Shown piece after piece: positions 1 through 12,269 of a stretch of 64,000 nucleotides of DNA. The position numbers were made by a program, and so were the translations under genes. This stretch comes from Isoetes taiwanensis (taxonomy: Eukaryota > Streptophyta > Lycopodiopsida > Isoetales > Isoetaceae), in contig JAJEKV010000010.1 in the NCBI GenBank assembly GCA_021234155.1, forward strand, positions 5,058,871 through 5,122,870, given 5' to 3'. The first letter of the stretch is position 1. Every line of letters starts with the position of its first letter. The notes under the pieces were generated by a model. The model saw only the letters and a program-made list of their open reading frames with translations, searched no databases and was not told the DNA's origin.

Positions 1-1127
1 GACCATTTTTCGAACGAGGCATTGAACCTATGACCTTAGCAAATATAATAATTTTATCAAACTCGGAATATGCTTGGGAAAAATAAGAAATCTTTGAGTT
101 GCCTCATGATGATTGTACATTAGCAAGATTTAAATTGGCTGAATGATCCTATTGGAGTTGATTATGACGCTATCATGCATGTTTGGATCACTGTTAGCCT
201 CATTCCATGCTTGAGCTAGTTACTCTGAACCAAGTATCTCGATAAAATCACATAACTGTAGAAGAGGCAACGCAATTACAAAGATGATGATAGGAACGTC
301 AGTGAACCATGAAGCAATTTGATCACCACCCGTTACATGACATGGACTTTTTGGGATAGGGACGAGATTAGAAGATGGGTATAGGGTACGTGTATGGGGC
401 ACATGATGCTAGAACATTATTCAAAAATTAAGAATAGGAATTTTTGTTTTATTCCCACAATATCCAAATCATTGTGGATACAAAATACTGCTACTGTGTG
501 GCCCGTTTTTACTTATCTAACATTTCCACGTGGCATAAAGAGGGAGCACGTAGCATGAACGTCCAGATAGGAGCCATAGGAATCTTAACAAATCGCCACC
601 CTTTAACGCTCGTGTCGGAACGAAGTTGAGCATTGCAGCTATGGAGGGCTCTGTCCTTCCCTCCGGCCCAGGAATGGCAGCTATGCTACATTATAAAGAG
701 TGTTTTAGATTTCTTGCATCTTCTGAAGAGAATTTCTAGTTTTATTCTGAATTCGACGAACCCACAGACTAGATTGATCCCAATGCCAAATGGGTTCTGC
801 TGGAGCTCTAGGAGGAGGAGCAACAAGGGCAATGGCAGTTTCCTGATGGCAGTTTCATGCACGATACAGCTATGGTAGCAGCAGCTCCATCATTTTGTTC
901 TTGCATTAAAAAGAGAAATCCCGAGTCTTCAACATGCTTAGCTTCAGCTTCTGATCACGAGAGTGGATCATTACCAAATTCTTCGGCCACGGAAAATGTA
1001 GGTTGTAGTGGTATAATTGTGAGTCTGGATATTCCTGATTTGCCGTTGAATTCTGGTAATTCTCAGCAGCTTTCTTATAGTGACCCTAGAATTGCCAGTT
1101 ATTTATTGACAAACGATCACCAGTAGC
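1..1127 (+). pseudogene. Truncated duplicate of the MRL1 5' region and exon 1
   Basis: This stretch matches 43869-45562 almost base for base and runs off the left edge of the window. Relative to the intact gene it has lost about 85 bp (44648-44732, ends sharing GAT), about 30 bp near 44772, 45 bp near 44831 and about 409 bp between two ATTGCCA repeats (45118/45527). The first loss removes the start codon and the uORF; the last removes the end of exon 1 and its splice donor. Homology stops at 1127, inside what is intron 1 of the intact gene. It cannot encode the protein. The remaining open stretch, 857-1126, is the middle of exon 1 followed by intron sequence. Confidence 0.9.
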
Positions 1128-1440
1128 GCCCGAAAGTTTCCCCTTCTAACTTGAGCTTCAATTATTGAAGTTGGGTCAGCCTCCATGGGAACTTACCATG
1201 GCCTTGCCAAAGATTAGAGTGCAAATTTTCCGAATCGTGTTATCGAAGGTTCCTATTGTTAGAAGCCTTTACAAGGAACCGCCAATTCACAAACTGCTGG
1301 CTTTTGAATAATGTCTCTATTTCATAGTGCTAAAATGTCGTGCAGAGCTGTCATTTAAGCCTCCACATTTTGAACGCGTAATGCTACCACATTTAAATAA
1401 ATAACAACCTACCAACAAAAATCTCAACACAAAAGCAAAC
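1128..1440. other. Spacer and probable promoter of lectin copy 1
   Basis: No coding potential is seen. A TTTAAATAA box lies at about 1392, some 45 bp before the lectin start codon, and is a plausible TATA element. The left boundary is the break of the MRL1 duplicate. Confidence 0.35.
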
Positions 1441-2649
1441 ATGGCTTTTCTGCAGCAAATGCTCGTCCTCTGCTTCATCCTATTCAATGCAAATTCCATC
1501 CACAGCTTTCAATTCGATTACCCATCTGCAGTAAAGGGCACGAAATGGATCAATAATCCATCCCTGCCCCATTCTATCTCCTTCACCGACGGAAGCTTGA
1601 TCAGGGCCATATTATTAAGTGGAAATTTGGGCCCAAGCTTTGCCGCAGGTTTCTACTGCAAAACCGCCGGATCCTCTTCAGGATCATGCGATCAGTATCT
1701 ATTTGGAGTTTTCATAGTAGTAACAAACAGCGCATCCGGGATTGTGATGCCCAATTTCGCATTTCCACAATTGATCTGGGCTGCAAATCGAAACCGCCCT
1801 GTTGGATTAAATGCAACTCTGGATTTCCGCCGGGATGGAAACCTGGTGCTTTATGATCACGATGGTACCTTAGTCTGGAATTCCGGTACTCTGTTCCGGC
1901 CTGTGGGTCTTAATATTACTTCTGCAGGTAATTTGGTTCTTCACGATGGCCAGAATATAATCTGGCAGAGTTTTAATCACCCATCTGATGCCCTTGTTCC
2001 GTCCCAAATTCTCAATTCGGGAGCCAAATTGTATGGATCCGTTTCTTCATCTAATTACAGCGAAGGACCTTATTATCTGGCGATGGAGAAAAGCCAGCTT
2101 GCTGCATATGCTTCCGCTTCTAAGCCCCAGATTTATTGGGCACAGAAAACCCAAGCGGCCAGCACGATTAAATCCCCTTTTGCGATCTATAAAAACGGAA
2201 GCATAGATTTATTTGCAAGCTCGGCCTCCAAGCCCGATTCAAGCATTGCAATACCTGCATTTGGGGCAAATTCGATTCAATATTTGAAGCTGGAGCCCTC
2301 CGGCCGAATCCGACTGTACAATTGGGGGTATTCAAAGGGCTGGACGATGCAATACGATCTGACAAGCGAGGGATTTTTTGCAACGACGACAGAAAGCTGC
2401 AGCCTGCCGAGTTCCTGCGGCAGATATGGGATCTGCACAGATGGAGAATGCAGCTGCATCAAAGGATTCTTCCCAATTGATAAGTACAGGCCAAGCAAAG
2501 GATGTTACAGAAAATCATCCTTGCCCTCTTGCAAAAATCCGAAGCGGTCCAAGCTCTTGAAGCTGGGCGGATTGGATTATTTTGCGAATGATTTTTCCGA
2601 TGGCACTATAGTGGGCTGTCTTCTTATGAATGCCAAGATTCATGCTTGA
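1441..2649 (+). pseudogene. G-type (bulb-type) lectin protein, copy 1, frameshifted
   Basis: The 402-codon reading frame starts with a signal peptide (about residues 1-22, hydrophobic core LVLCFILF). A bulb-type mannose-binding lectin domain follows (about 60-180), with WAANRNRPV, DGNLVLYD, GTLVWNSGT and a second GNLVLHD repeat ending in WQSFNHPSD. An S-locus-glycoprotein-like middle and an EGF-like cysteine cluster (about 325-360, CGRYGICTDGECSC) come next. The order matches secreted EP1-like or S-domain receptor ectodomains; no kinase or membrane segment is present. At about 2605 it has two extra bases (CACTATAGTGG against CACTGGTGG in copy 2). These shift the frame and end the protein inside the PAN-like module, whose cysteines survive out of frame at 2610-2720. 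A further deletion near 2739 removes the original stop region. Confidence 0.85.
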
Positions 2650-5544
2650 AAGAATGCAATTGCATGGCCGCCTTCTACAAGAACTCTGCTGCAGCGGCTA
2701 ACAGAAATACTGGGGGCGTATGTTATACTATAGATACCGTGGAATATTCTGTGGATTGTTCCAGATCGGCGGCTGACATTTTGATTAAAAAAATAAGCAA
2801 GATTCCAATGGTGCACATTGACCAGTATGGTCGAAAACATTTATATCATTACTTTACACAAGAAACTTATCGCGGCGGCCAAGGCTGCCGCGAACATTTC
2901 TCTTTCTTAATCCCCTGTCCTCTACCTAATCACTTACCAGTGTTGCGATCAAGGACCATTGTATTCCCAGTATACCTATGGCTGCTATGACTATGGATTT
3001 AGAACATGCGATCTAGAGTTGACATTTAACTTCTCATTTTTTTCAACCTTAGATACTTCCATAATCATCATACTACGTTCACCATTGAAGAGTTGGACCT
3101 AATGCTTAATCTTTTTATATAAAATGTTGTTCCCGACCTCACCATGCAAGATCTAATGGATGCATAGAAACTCGGGTATCTAAACTTGTATGGACATGAT
3201 AAGAACTTTGCAAGACTACGTAATAAGTAATTCCTCTGACAAAAGATGCATAAACAGTTATTCTAAGTCACAACATTATTTTTTAGACATTTGAAAGTCA
3301 ATAAGTGTCATCTTTATTCTTAATAAACCTAGATATCAATGTTTAACCATTCAGGAAAAAAAAAGTGCAAATCCCAAACTATTCATCAATGTTTAACCAT
3401 TCAGGAAAAAAAAAAGTGCAAATCCCAAACTGTTCAACACAATAGATAGATAGTATTTTTACGTCATGCCATTAGGCAACATTCAACTGGACATGTGACC
3501 ACACACCACACTATATTGCTTTAGGCAGAGCCAGTTATCAGAGCAGTGGATTTGGAAGATGGTGTGGCGCCATGTGCAGCGGTGGGATGGGCAGCCTTGT
3601 GATTGGTCCAGAATTTTGAATGCACAAGCATGATGTTCGAGAAGCCCAAACTTCAATGTATGTGCCTAGAGAGTCATGTTTGCCTGCCTAGCTTATTTTT
3701 TGCCTTTTTTCTCACAGGTACGCTCCTTTGATTATGGGTTCAGTATTTCCAAAAGAGAGAGCTGGAACTTATTTTATCTCCAGTTATAATCTTAGAAATC
3801 GGTTTTCCAATGTGTCATGTTCATGTTTTGATTCCACAAAGAGGTAAGATCTCTGAACAAAAAGTCACAAGCAAGATATATTTACGCCCTTAGTGCGCAG
3901 ACCAACGCCATAGCAACGGCCATACCAAGGGTTTGTGTTTGGATTCAAGGAAAACATTGCATAAAAAGAGAAGGAATCGAACTAGACTCAATTGGAAGTA
4001 AGAGTAGACTTACTTGGAAGCAATCAAAGGGGCAGAGCCGATTTGAGCAACCGATTTCAGAATTATACAGTGGGCAACACTTCTTATATGGCAAATGCCG
4101 GATCAAGCTGTCCACCGCCAGACTGGTCATTTAATTTACCTTCAAGCTGTCGCGACAGATCTAGAGCAGAGGATTGCTTCCAAAGCAAGAAATCCGGAGC
4201 CCGTCAAATTTTCTTTCTTATTTTCATTTATTCTTTTTCAAAATCACGTGTCTCTCCCAGGTTTTTTGCTGGGAAACAAATATTACCCTCAAACAGAAAT
4301 GGGGACTGCATTATATATGTTTAGATGTAAATTACATAACCCAAAGATTTCTAACCACAAGCTAACTTAGACAAGCAACATTATTTACAAACTCTTCTCC
4401 ATTAATTGCTCGGTTGCTCTCAACTACGTTCCAGCGTTGAACCCAACTACGCTTCTTGTGTTGCCGGAATAAATAGTCTTTGAAGCTGTGCTAGCGGATC
4501 AAAAAGTATCTCGGGTGCATATTGTAGATTTGCTATGGAAACAATGCATGTAGCTTTACTAATGTATGCCAAGAATAATAAGTAAGAGATCAGCAAGCTC
4601 GTCTAGGACGATTCAAAATAGACATCGGCAATGTTGGAATGTGCTATGGGAAGGATGCTCATAGTTGTCCTGCCCTGGGTAAAAGCAAGCAAGAAGCCCC
4701 CCACCAGAATTTGGGCGACAGAAATCCACACTTGTGAAGCAACATGCAACTCCCCTCAAACATGTACATGAATCCAAGCTCTGGATCGGACCTGCGGGAA
4801 ACTCTAAGTCGCATACAAATTTGTAGATTTTGTTGTTGCTGATGGGGGCTTCAAACTTTGCCCTTCCAAAATAGAAGTTACCCTGCAAAATTTGATCGTT
4901 GCATTATGGAGTAACCATCACTGCTGTGCTGGATGCATTGTGATATTTACGCTAAAACAAAATTTGTTGCATGGCGTTTTTTTCCTCCCGCTGATTCCTT
5001 GGAGCTTCTGCAACCGGATCACCCAGCAGCCCTTCTGATCGCAGGGGTATCCTCATGCGATGATTGTAGACACGATGTGGGCAGCAATTCGGGCATCTGA
5101 GCCATGCACACCGAGTTCCCTCAGCCTGGCTGCCGCACAGGTGGCCGATGCAGATTAGAGCGATGCATATCAGACACGCCCACAAAAAGGCTTGTCTATT
5201 TCCAAACTTGGCCTCTGGAAAAACTGCTACAAAAAAAGCATTCAGGAATCAGGTACATCACCCAAAATAGAAGAGACCATTTAACCATTGTACCAGATGG
5301 CAAAATATACCATTTCTGATACAATACTATACTCAAATCATAGCCTCAACATGCGGGCTTCCGTGGACGTTAATAACTTTCTATTCTATTCTATTCAACC
5401 ACTGCCAAAATACCCCCCTCCCCCCCCTCCCCAATACGAAACGAATTGGGCATGCTATATTGGTCTTGGGAAACATGCCCCATTCTTTGTATTCTCTAAT
5501 GATTAGGCCTTCGAGCAAAATCAAGCTCAATTTGGTTGGACTCG
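2650..5544. other. Lectin 3' flank, left unit of the tandem duplication
   Basis: No gene is seen. The block is collinear with 7302-12269, apart from the 2-kb extra block in the right unit and small indels. Examples are a 29-bp insertion at 2867-2895, about 150 bp missing near 3226, and 37 bp missing near 4826. A pyrimidine tract rich in C lies at 5417-5442. Short open frames here occur in both copies without coding character. Confidence 0.8.
3333..3436. repeat. Two tandem 52-bp units
   Basis: Two nearly identical units, each beginning ATCAATGTTTAACCATTCAGG and followed by an A run and AGTGCAAATCCCAAACT. The same pair is present in the right duplicate at about 8050-8153, so the repeat predates the larger duplication. 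Confidence 0.85.
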
Positions 5545-6410
5545 TGTGACGTTCCAGCATAATATACGGTCCGAATACGTATATTATACTGCCATGTCAC
5601 ACGTACATGTCACGAATAACATGTACTTGGAAGCCGTAAAGGGGCAAGAGTTGCACCTAGGGGGCAACCTCAAATGTTGTGCATGTTAAATAAACATACA
5701 CAATTATAAACTCCATGGACCCCATTGCCAAATGGCTAAACCCCATTTGGCCAATGTCTAACCTAACCCTAAGGGTTTCTATATAAGGGCTTTCCCCTTA
5801 AATCCTAAACCTTTTCTTCTCTTTGCATTTAGGATTTTCCTTGAGCTCCCTTCCTTCTCTCGCATTTAGGGTTCTCTTGAGCCATTTCGGCCAAGCCAAG
5901 ACCCCAATTCGCATTGCCAGGCTCTGAAAAGCCGCTCTTGCACAACAGATCTTCGAATAACAGCAGTCTTCAGCAGAATCAGAGGCATGACGCATTCCGA
6001 GGATCAGGAGCAAGTCAGGTGCCAGGTAATTGTCATTCTGTTGTGCAAAGCCGCCTTTTAGCTTGGCAATGAACTGGTTTAGCATGTTAGTTTAGCTTTA
6101 GAGGCCTTATAGATCCTGAGATCATAAGCCCTAACAAAGGAACCTAACTCTGGATATTTAGGTAGATAGATTAGATGTTATTCTTCATTTCAGTTCTGTG
6201 ATGATGTTGGTATTTCACTCTGTGACCTTCATGTATTGGGAAGGGGGGTAGAGGCCTAAAGCCTGTATAACAGATGATTCTAGACAGCCTACTAGTTCCC
6301 AAATACATGCGGCCTGTACACAAGAACCCACCGGGTTGAAGGTGGAGGGGCTAGACCGGCAGAACAAGGGGGTACTTGTCCCAACACAGAGCAATCCCTC
6401 TGGTGTGTAA
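5545..6410 (+). mobile_element. Truncated solo LTR, left copy
   Basis: Begins TGTGACGTTCC and follows the intact LTR at 12270-13500 for 866 bp, stopping at the tandem-duplication junction. The preceding bases (TCAAGCTCAATTTG...CTCG) also match the flank of the right LTR, so the two arose by duplication, not by separate insertions. A TATATAAG box is at 5780-5787. Confidence 0.88.
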
Positions 6411-6423
6411 ATCCCTCTGTGTA

Positions 6424-7301
6424 CAGGTAATTTGGTTCTTCACGATGGCCAGAATATATTTTGGCAGAGTTTTAATCACCCATCTGATGCCCTTGTTCCG
6501 TCCCAAATTCTCAATTCGGGAGCCAAATTGTATGGATCCGTTTCTTCATCTAATTACAGCGAGGGACCTTATTATCTGGCGATGGAGAAAAACCAGCTTG
6601 CTGCATATGCTTCCGCTTCTAAGCCCCAGATTTATTGGGCACAGAAAACCCAAGCTGCCAGCACGATTAAATCCCCTTTTGCGATCTATAAAAACGAAAG
6701 CATAGATTTATTTGCAAGCTCGGCCTCCAAGCCCGATTCAAGCATTGCAATACCTGCATTTGGGGCAAATTCGATTCAATATTTGAAGCTGGAGCCCTCC
6801 GGCCGGATCCAACTGTACAATTGGGGGTATTCAAAGGGATGGACGATGCAATACGATCTGACAAGCGAGGGATTTTTTGCAACGACGACAGAAAGCTGCA
6901 GCCTGCCGAGTTCCTGCGGCAGATATGGGATCTGCACAGATGGAGAATGCAGCTGCATCAATGGATTCTTCCCAATTGATAAATACAGGCCAAGCAAAGG
7001 ATGTTACAGAAAATCAGCCTTGCCATCTTGCAAAAATCCGAAGCGGTCCAAGCTCTTGAAGCTGGGCGGATTGGATTATTTTGCAAATGATTTTTCCGAT
7101 GGCACTGGTGGGCTGTCTTCTTATGAATGCCAAAATTCTTGCTTGAAAGATTGCAATTGCATGGCCGCCTTCTACAAGAACTCTGCTGCAGCGGCTAACA
7201 GAAATGCTGGGGGCGTATGTTATACTATAGATACCGTGTATACTCTACGAAATGGTTACAGGGGCTACAGATACGTATCTGACGCTTTCGTCAAAGTTTA
7301 A
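6424..7301 (+). pseudogene. G-type lectin protein, copy 2, lacking its 5' part
   Basis: Starts abruptly at the equivalent of position 1925 of copy 1 (CAGGTAATTTGG), directly after LTR sequence. It has no signal peptide and only the last strand of the bulb-lectin domain. It keeps what copy 1 lost: the correct frame through DGTGGLSSYEC, the PAN-like cysteines (CQNSCLKDCNCMAAFYK) and a natural end (SDAFVKV, stop at 7299-7301). The two copies together show the ancestral gene, but neither is intact. Nearest relatives in my judgement are secreted EP1-like S-domain glycoproteins. Confidence 0.85.
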
Positions 7302-8359
7302 TTATTTTTTATTGTGCATCGCCGATCTGTGGAATATTCTGTGGATTATTCCAGATCGGCGGCTGACATTTTGATTCAAAAAGATAAGCAAGATTCCAAT
7401 GGTGCAATTATGGTCGAAAACATTTATATCATTACTTTACACAAGAAACATTTCTCTTTCTCAATCCCCTGTCCTCTACCTAATCACTTACCAGTGTTGC
7501 GATCAAGGACCATTGTATTCCCAGTATACCTATGGCTGCTATGACTATGGATTTAGAACATGCGATCTAGAGTTGACATTTAACTTCTCATTTTTTTCAA
7601 CCTTAGATACTTCCATAATCATCATACTATGTTCACCATTGAAAAGTTGGACCTAGTGCTTAATCTTTTTATATGAAATGTTGTTCCTGACCTCACCATG
7701 CAAGATCTAATGGATGCATAGAAACTCGGGTATCTAAACTTGTATGGCTATGATAAGAACTTTGCAAGACAGAACAACAAATGAGCGACTTGATGCAGTG
7801 ACAAAAAATCTTCTTGATCCATAGATTCCTCGAAGGCTCTGTCCATTTTTTTTTTTTGCTTCTCCATTTTATTTGCGTTTTTTGATGGTTCAATAGAAGA
7901 TTCTAGTCTCTTATATTATGTAATAAGTAATTCCTCTGACAAAAGATGCATAAACAGTTATTCTAAGTCACAACATTATTTTTTAGACATTTGAAAGTCA
8001 ATCCAGGTAGTTAGTTAAGTGTCATCTTTATTCTTAATAAACCTAGATATCAATGTTTAACCATTCAGGAAAAAAAAAGTGCAAATCCCAAACTATTCAT
8101 CAATGTTTAACCATTCAGGAAAAAAAAAAGTGCAAATCCCAAACTATTCAACGCAATAGATAGATAGTATTTTTACCTCATGCCATTAGGCAGCATTCAA
8201 CTGGACATGTGACCACACACCACACTATATTGCTTTAGGCAGAGCCAGTTATCAGAGCAGTGGATTTGGAAGATGGTGTGGCGCCATGTGCGGCGGTGGG
8301 ATGGGCAGCCTTGTGATTGGTCCTGAATTTTGAATGCACAAGCATGATGTTCGAGAAGA

Positions 8360-10318
8360 ACATACCTGTTCTGACACGAGCCTAAACGCTCTGCCAATTT
8401 TGAGTTTTTGGAAGAAATGCCATGCCAAACTCACGGATGGATTGGACTTGTTAAGTCATGCAATACGTGATTGAGCATAGATTGTCAGTTTGGTAAGACT
8501 ATGAACAAAGCATATTGTTCCTAACCGTGGTGAATCAACCTTTTTGTATATTGTATAGAGTAGTCTTATTGTCTAGACAGTTTATTGTGTTCATTGTTTG
8601 TGGTTAGCAACGGTTGACAATTTTCCAATGCCCATGATCACCATTCCTTGATCCTGTGTGTGTAGTGTAAATACCTAGGCCTAGAGATAGAAATCAACTG
8701 TTTAGTCCCCAAGTGTTTGCCAAGGTTCCAGGGTATCTAAGAAGTACTTTTTACCATAATACCAGTGGCTCATTACCAGCGTCCTCCATCCAATGGTATG
8801 TATCATTTGCCCACGAGTAAAGCTTCTCTCCAAGCTCCTACTCCATCTGTGACATGACAGTAAATGCATCCACTTTAATAGGCGTAAGAGACAAATGACC
8901 CTAATGTTTAAGAGATAAAGCTTACCCAAGCAGTAAGACTATTTCTTTCATCCATAAGGCCAAGGCTCTTTAGTCTTCTCTTTGCATAATATTCAAGCCT
9001 GTCCAGCTCCTCCATGTGCCTCTCAAACCAGATCAAGAGCTCCTGTAGAACCTGCTTCTCGCCCAAGCGGACAACTGTGGCAATCATCATTCTTGGCCTT
9101 AGTGTATCCTCCCCAATAAGAGCAAGGTCCTGATAGTGTTCAGACTAATGACTCAGAATATATGTTGAACGCACTTTTACCAACATAACAAATAATAAAC
9201 AAACATCATAACCATGTTCAGCACTCCATAGGAGGGTTTCATTCACATACAAAGAACTTTGGAGCGGGTTTGAAATATGGTGCCAGTGGCCAACTACATA
9301 GAAGGAACTAGAAATATCCCGTCAAGGACACATCATTTACTCATCCAAGATACAATGTAAACCATGAATAATGCTTTTGCACCAAACTCACTTATGGACA
9401 GGAAACATTACAATGTAAATTTTCGAATTCAAGAAATCCTTTTTCCCAGAAATGTCATCCAATCAAAATTTAAATGCAACCATGGGCTTCACTTGTGCAG
9501 TGGGAAAGATGGCAAAAAAGCTATATGCCAATAATGAAAACTTGTTTGCCTTTAGAATATATGATTGTGTACCACATAGAAACCCTAAGAGACCAAAATA
9601 TCTAATGTATGAAGCATGAGATTAAAACTATTGTTGTCATAGACGAGAACCAGGTAAAAAAACATCCACCTCGTCTATTGTAGATGAATATCCTGCTAAG
9701 AAAGAGGAACATCCCTCAATCATCGCTTGATATAATGCTTCTTCATTGTCATGGCTAATTGGTAAGCTCAGATGACCCCATACAACATTCCTAAACAAGG
9801 CCTACAACAAGAAAAGGTGCCAGTTTAAACAATAAATACATGCTCCCACCAAGTGCAACTAATCTTAGAAAGGCCAACATCTCTTCCGGTTGCCTGTTGT
9901 CTGTTGCCTTCATGGATACAGTTAAATTTACTGTGTTCAAAAGTCCTTTACTCTTCTGGGCCAAAACAAGCTAACATCCCTATTTCATTTTCAAAGAAAA
10001 GCTGCGGATTATTAAGGGCTTGCATCTATGCTAAAGCGGCCCCGATTGGCATTCAATCTATTCCGAGAAACAATAGAGAAGGGGATTTCCCTGATGTATA
10101 TCACATACGATGCTATTATCCACAGATTCTAAAAGTCTGGCAGTACCTAGCAATTGGATAGAACTCATAACTCTAAGTAATGTGCTAAAAAGTGATTGAT
10201 CTGAACTAAGCCCCCGGCATCTGGACCTATTCCATCTTCCCGCCAGCCCCATTTTTTTCCTTCCATGCCATGGCCATCGCCATAGCCAGTTTCAAACATC
10301 GTCGTTTTGCACAGGGCG
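8360..10318. other. About 2-kb block present only in the right duplicate
   Basis: In the left unit the bases read TTCGAGAAGCCCAAAC without interruption. In the right unit about 1.96 kb lies between TTCGAGAAG and GAAGCCCAAAC, so the block is flanked by the 4-bp repeat GAAG. It contains the two SET-protein exons listed separately. I found no inverted termini and no Helitron ends. It is either an insertion with a 4-bp duplication or a segment lost from the left unit through GAAG microhomology. Confidence 0.7.
8926..9801 (-). pseudogene. Two exons of a Rubisco-LSMT-like SET-domain lysine methyltransferase
   Basis: Reading the minus strand, an acceptor (TTGTAG) opens an exon at 9801-9670 encoding 44 residues that end in FLAGYSSTIDE, followed by a GT donor. 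A second exon runs 9129-8926 (acceptor ATCAG, donor GTAAGC), 68 codons, with VVRLGEKQVLQELL and ELDRLEYYAKRRLKSLGL. This helical pattern, with LEYY.RRLK.LGL, is the substrate-binding C-terminal region of plant Rubisco LSMT-type enzymes. Both exons join in phase 0. No SET catalytic part is visible, so it is a gene fragment carried within the extra 2-kb block. Confidence 0.7.
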
Positions 10319-12269
10319 AAGCCCAAACTTCAATGTATGTGCCTAGAGAGTCATGTTTGCCTGCCTAGCTTATTTTTTGCCTTTTTTCTCGCAGGTACGC
10401 TCCTTTGATTATGGGTTCAGTATTTCCAAAAGAGAGAGCTGGAACTTATTTTATCTCCAGTTATAATCTTAGAAATCGGTTTTCCAATGTGTCATGTTCA
10501 TGTTTTGATTCCATAAAGAGGTAAGATCTCTGAACAAAAAGTCACAAGCAAGATATATTTACGCCCTTAGTGCGCAGACCAACGCCATAGCAACGGCCAT
10601 ACCAAGGGTTTGTGTTTGGATTCAAGGAAAACATTGCATAAAAAGAGAAGGAATCGAACTAGACTCAATTGGAAGTAAGAGTAGACTTACTTGGAAGCAA
10701 TCAAAGGGGCAGAGCCGATTTGAGCAACCGATTTCAGAATTATACAGTGGGCAACACTTCTTATATGGCAAATGCCGGATCAAGCTATCCACCGCCAGAC
10801 TGGTCATTTAATTTACCTTCAAGCTGTCGCGACAGATCCAGAGCAGAGGATTGCTTCCAAAGCAAGAAATCCGGAGCCCGTCAAATTTTCTTTCTTATTT
10901 TCATTTATTCTTTTTCAAAATTACGTGTCTCTCCCAGGGTTTTTTGCTGGGGAAAAAATATTACCCTCAAACAGAAATGGGGACTGCATTATATATGTTT
11001 AGATGTAAATTACATAACCCAAAGATTTCTAACCACAAGCTAACTTAGACAAGCAACATTATTTACGAACTCTTCTCCATTAATTGCTCGGTTGCTCTCA
11101 ACTACGTTCCAGCGTTGAACCCAACTACGCTTCTTGTGTTGCCGGAATAAATAATCTTTGAAGCTGTGCTAGCGGATCATAAAGTATCTCGGGTGCATGT
11201 TGTAGATTTGCTATGGAAACAATGCATGTAGCTTTACTAATGTATGCCAAGAATAATAAGTAAGAGATCAGCAAGCTCGTCTAGGACGATTCAAAATAGA
11301 CATCGGCAATGTTGGAATGTGCTATGCGAAGGATGCTCATAGCTGTCCTGCCCTGGGTAAAAGCAAGCAAGAAGCCCCCCACCAGAATTTGGGCGACAGA
11401 AATCCACACTTGCGAAGCAACCTGCAACTCCCCTCAAACATGTACATGAATTCAAGCTCTGGATCAGACCTGCGGGAAACTTTAAGTCGCATACAGATTT
11501 GTATATCAAACTCTCATGAAGCCAAGCACCAAAATCTAGATTTTGTTGTTGCTGATGGGGGCTTCAAACTTTGCCCTTCCAAAATAGAAGCTACCCTGCA
11601 AAATTTGATCGTTGCATTATGGAGTAACCATCACTGCTGTGCTGGATGCATTGTGATATTTACGCTAAAACAAAATTTGTTGCATGGCGTTTTTTTTTCC
11701 TCCCGCTGATTCCCTGGAGCTTCTGCAGCCGGATCACCTAGCAGCCCTTCTGATCGCAGGGGTATCCTCATGCGATGATTGCAGACACGATGTGGGCAGC
11801 AATTCGGGCATCTGAGCCATGCACACCGGGTTCCCTCAGCCTGGCTGCCGCACAGGTGGCCGATGCAGATCAGAGCGATGCATATCAGACACGCCCGCAA
11901 AAAGGCTTGTCTATTTCCAAACTTGGCCTCTGGAAAAACTGCTACAAAAAAAGCATTCAGGAATCAGGTACATCACCCAAAATAGAAGAGACCATTTAAC
12001 CATTGTATCAGATGGCAAAATATACCATTTCTGATACAATACTATACCCAAATCATAGCCTCAACATGCGGGCTTCCGTGGACGTTAATAACTTTCTATT
12101 CTATTCTATTCAACCACTGCCAAAATACCCCCCCGCAATACAAAACGAATTGGGCATGCTATATTGGTCTTGGGAAACATGCCCCATGCTTTGTATTCTC
12201 TAATGACTAGGGCCTTGAATCTAGATTATGTGTTAACGAGCAAAATCAAGCTCAATTTGATTGGCCTCG

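Larger units (their letters stand above)
7302..12269. other. Lectin 3' flank, right unit of the tandem duplication
   Basis: Collinear with 2650-5544, except for an extra block at 8360-10318 listed separately. Apart from that block I see no genes. The tandem 52-bp pair recurs at about 8050-8153. Confidence 0.8.

Noticed and set aside
444-629. Small frame repeated at 44312-44497 as a conserved peptide gene
   Set aside because: It is conserved only because the whole region is a recent duplicate; it overlaps the MRL1 upstream region and has no independent support.
3992-4324. Frame of about 110-124 codons present in both duplicate flanks (also at 10669)
   Set aside because: The protein ends differ between copies through indels and it lacks coding character; similarity is due to the DNA duplication.
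8360-10318. The extra 2-kb block as a Helitron
   Set aside because: No A|T target, no TC start and no hairpin with CTRR end at either limit in either orientation.
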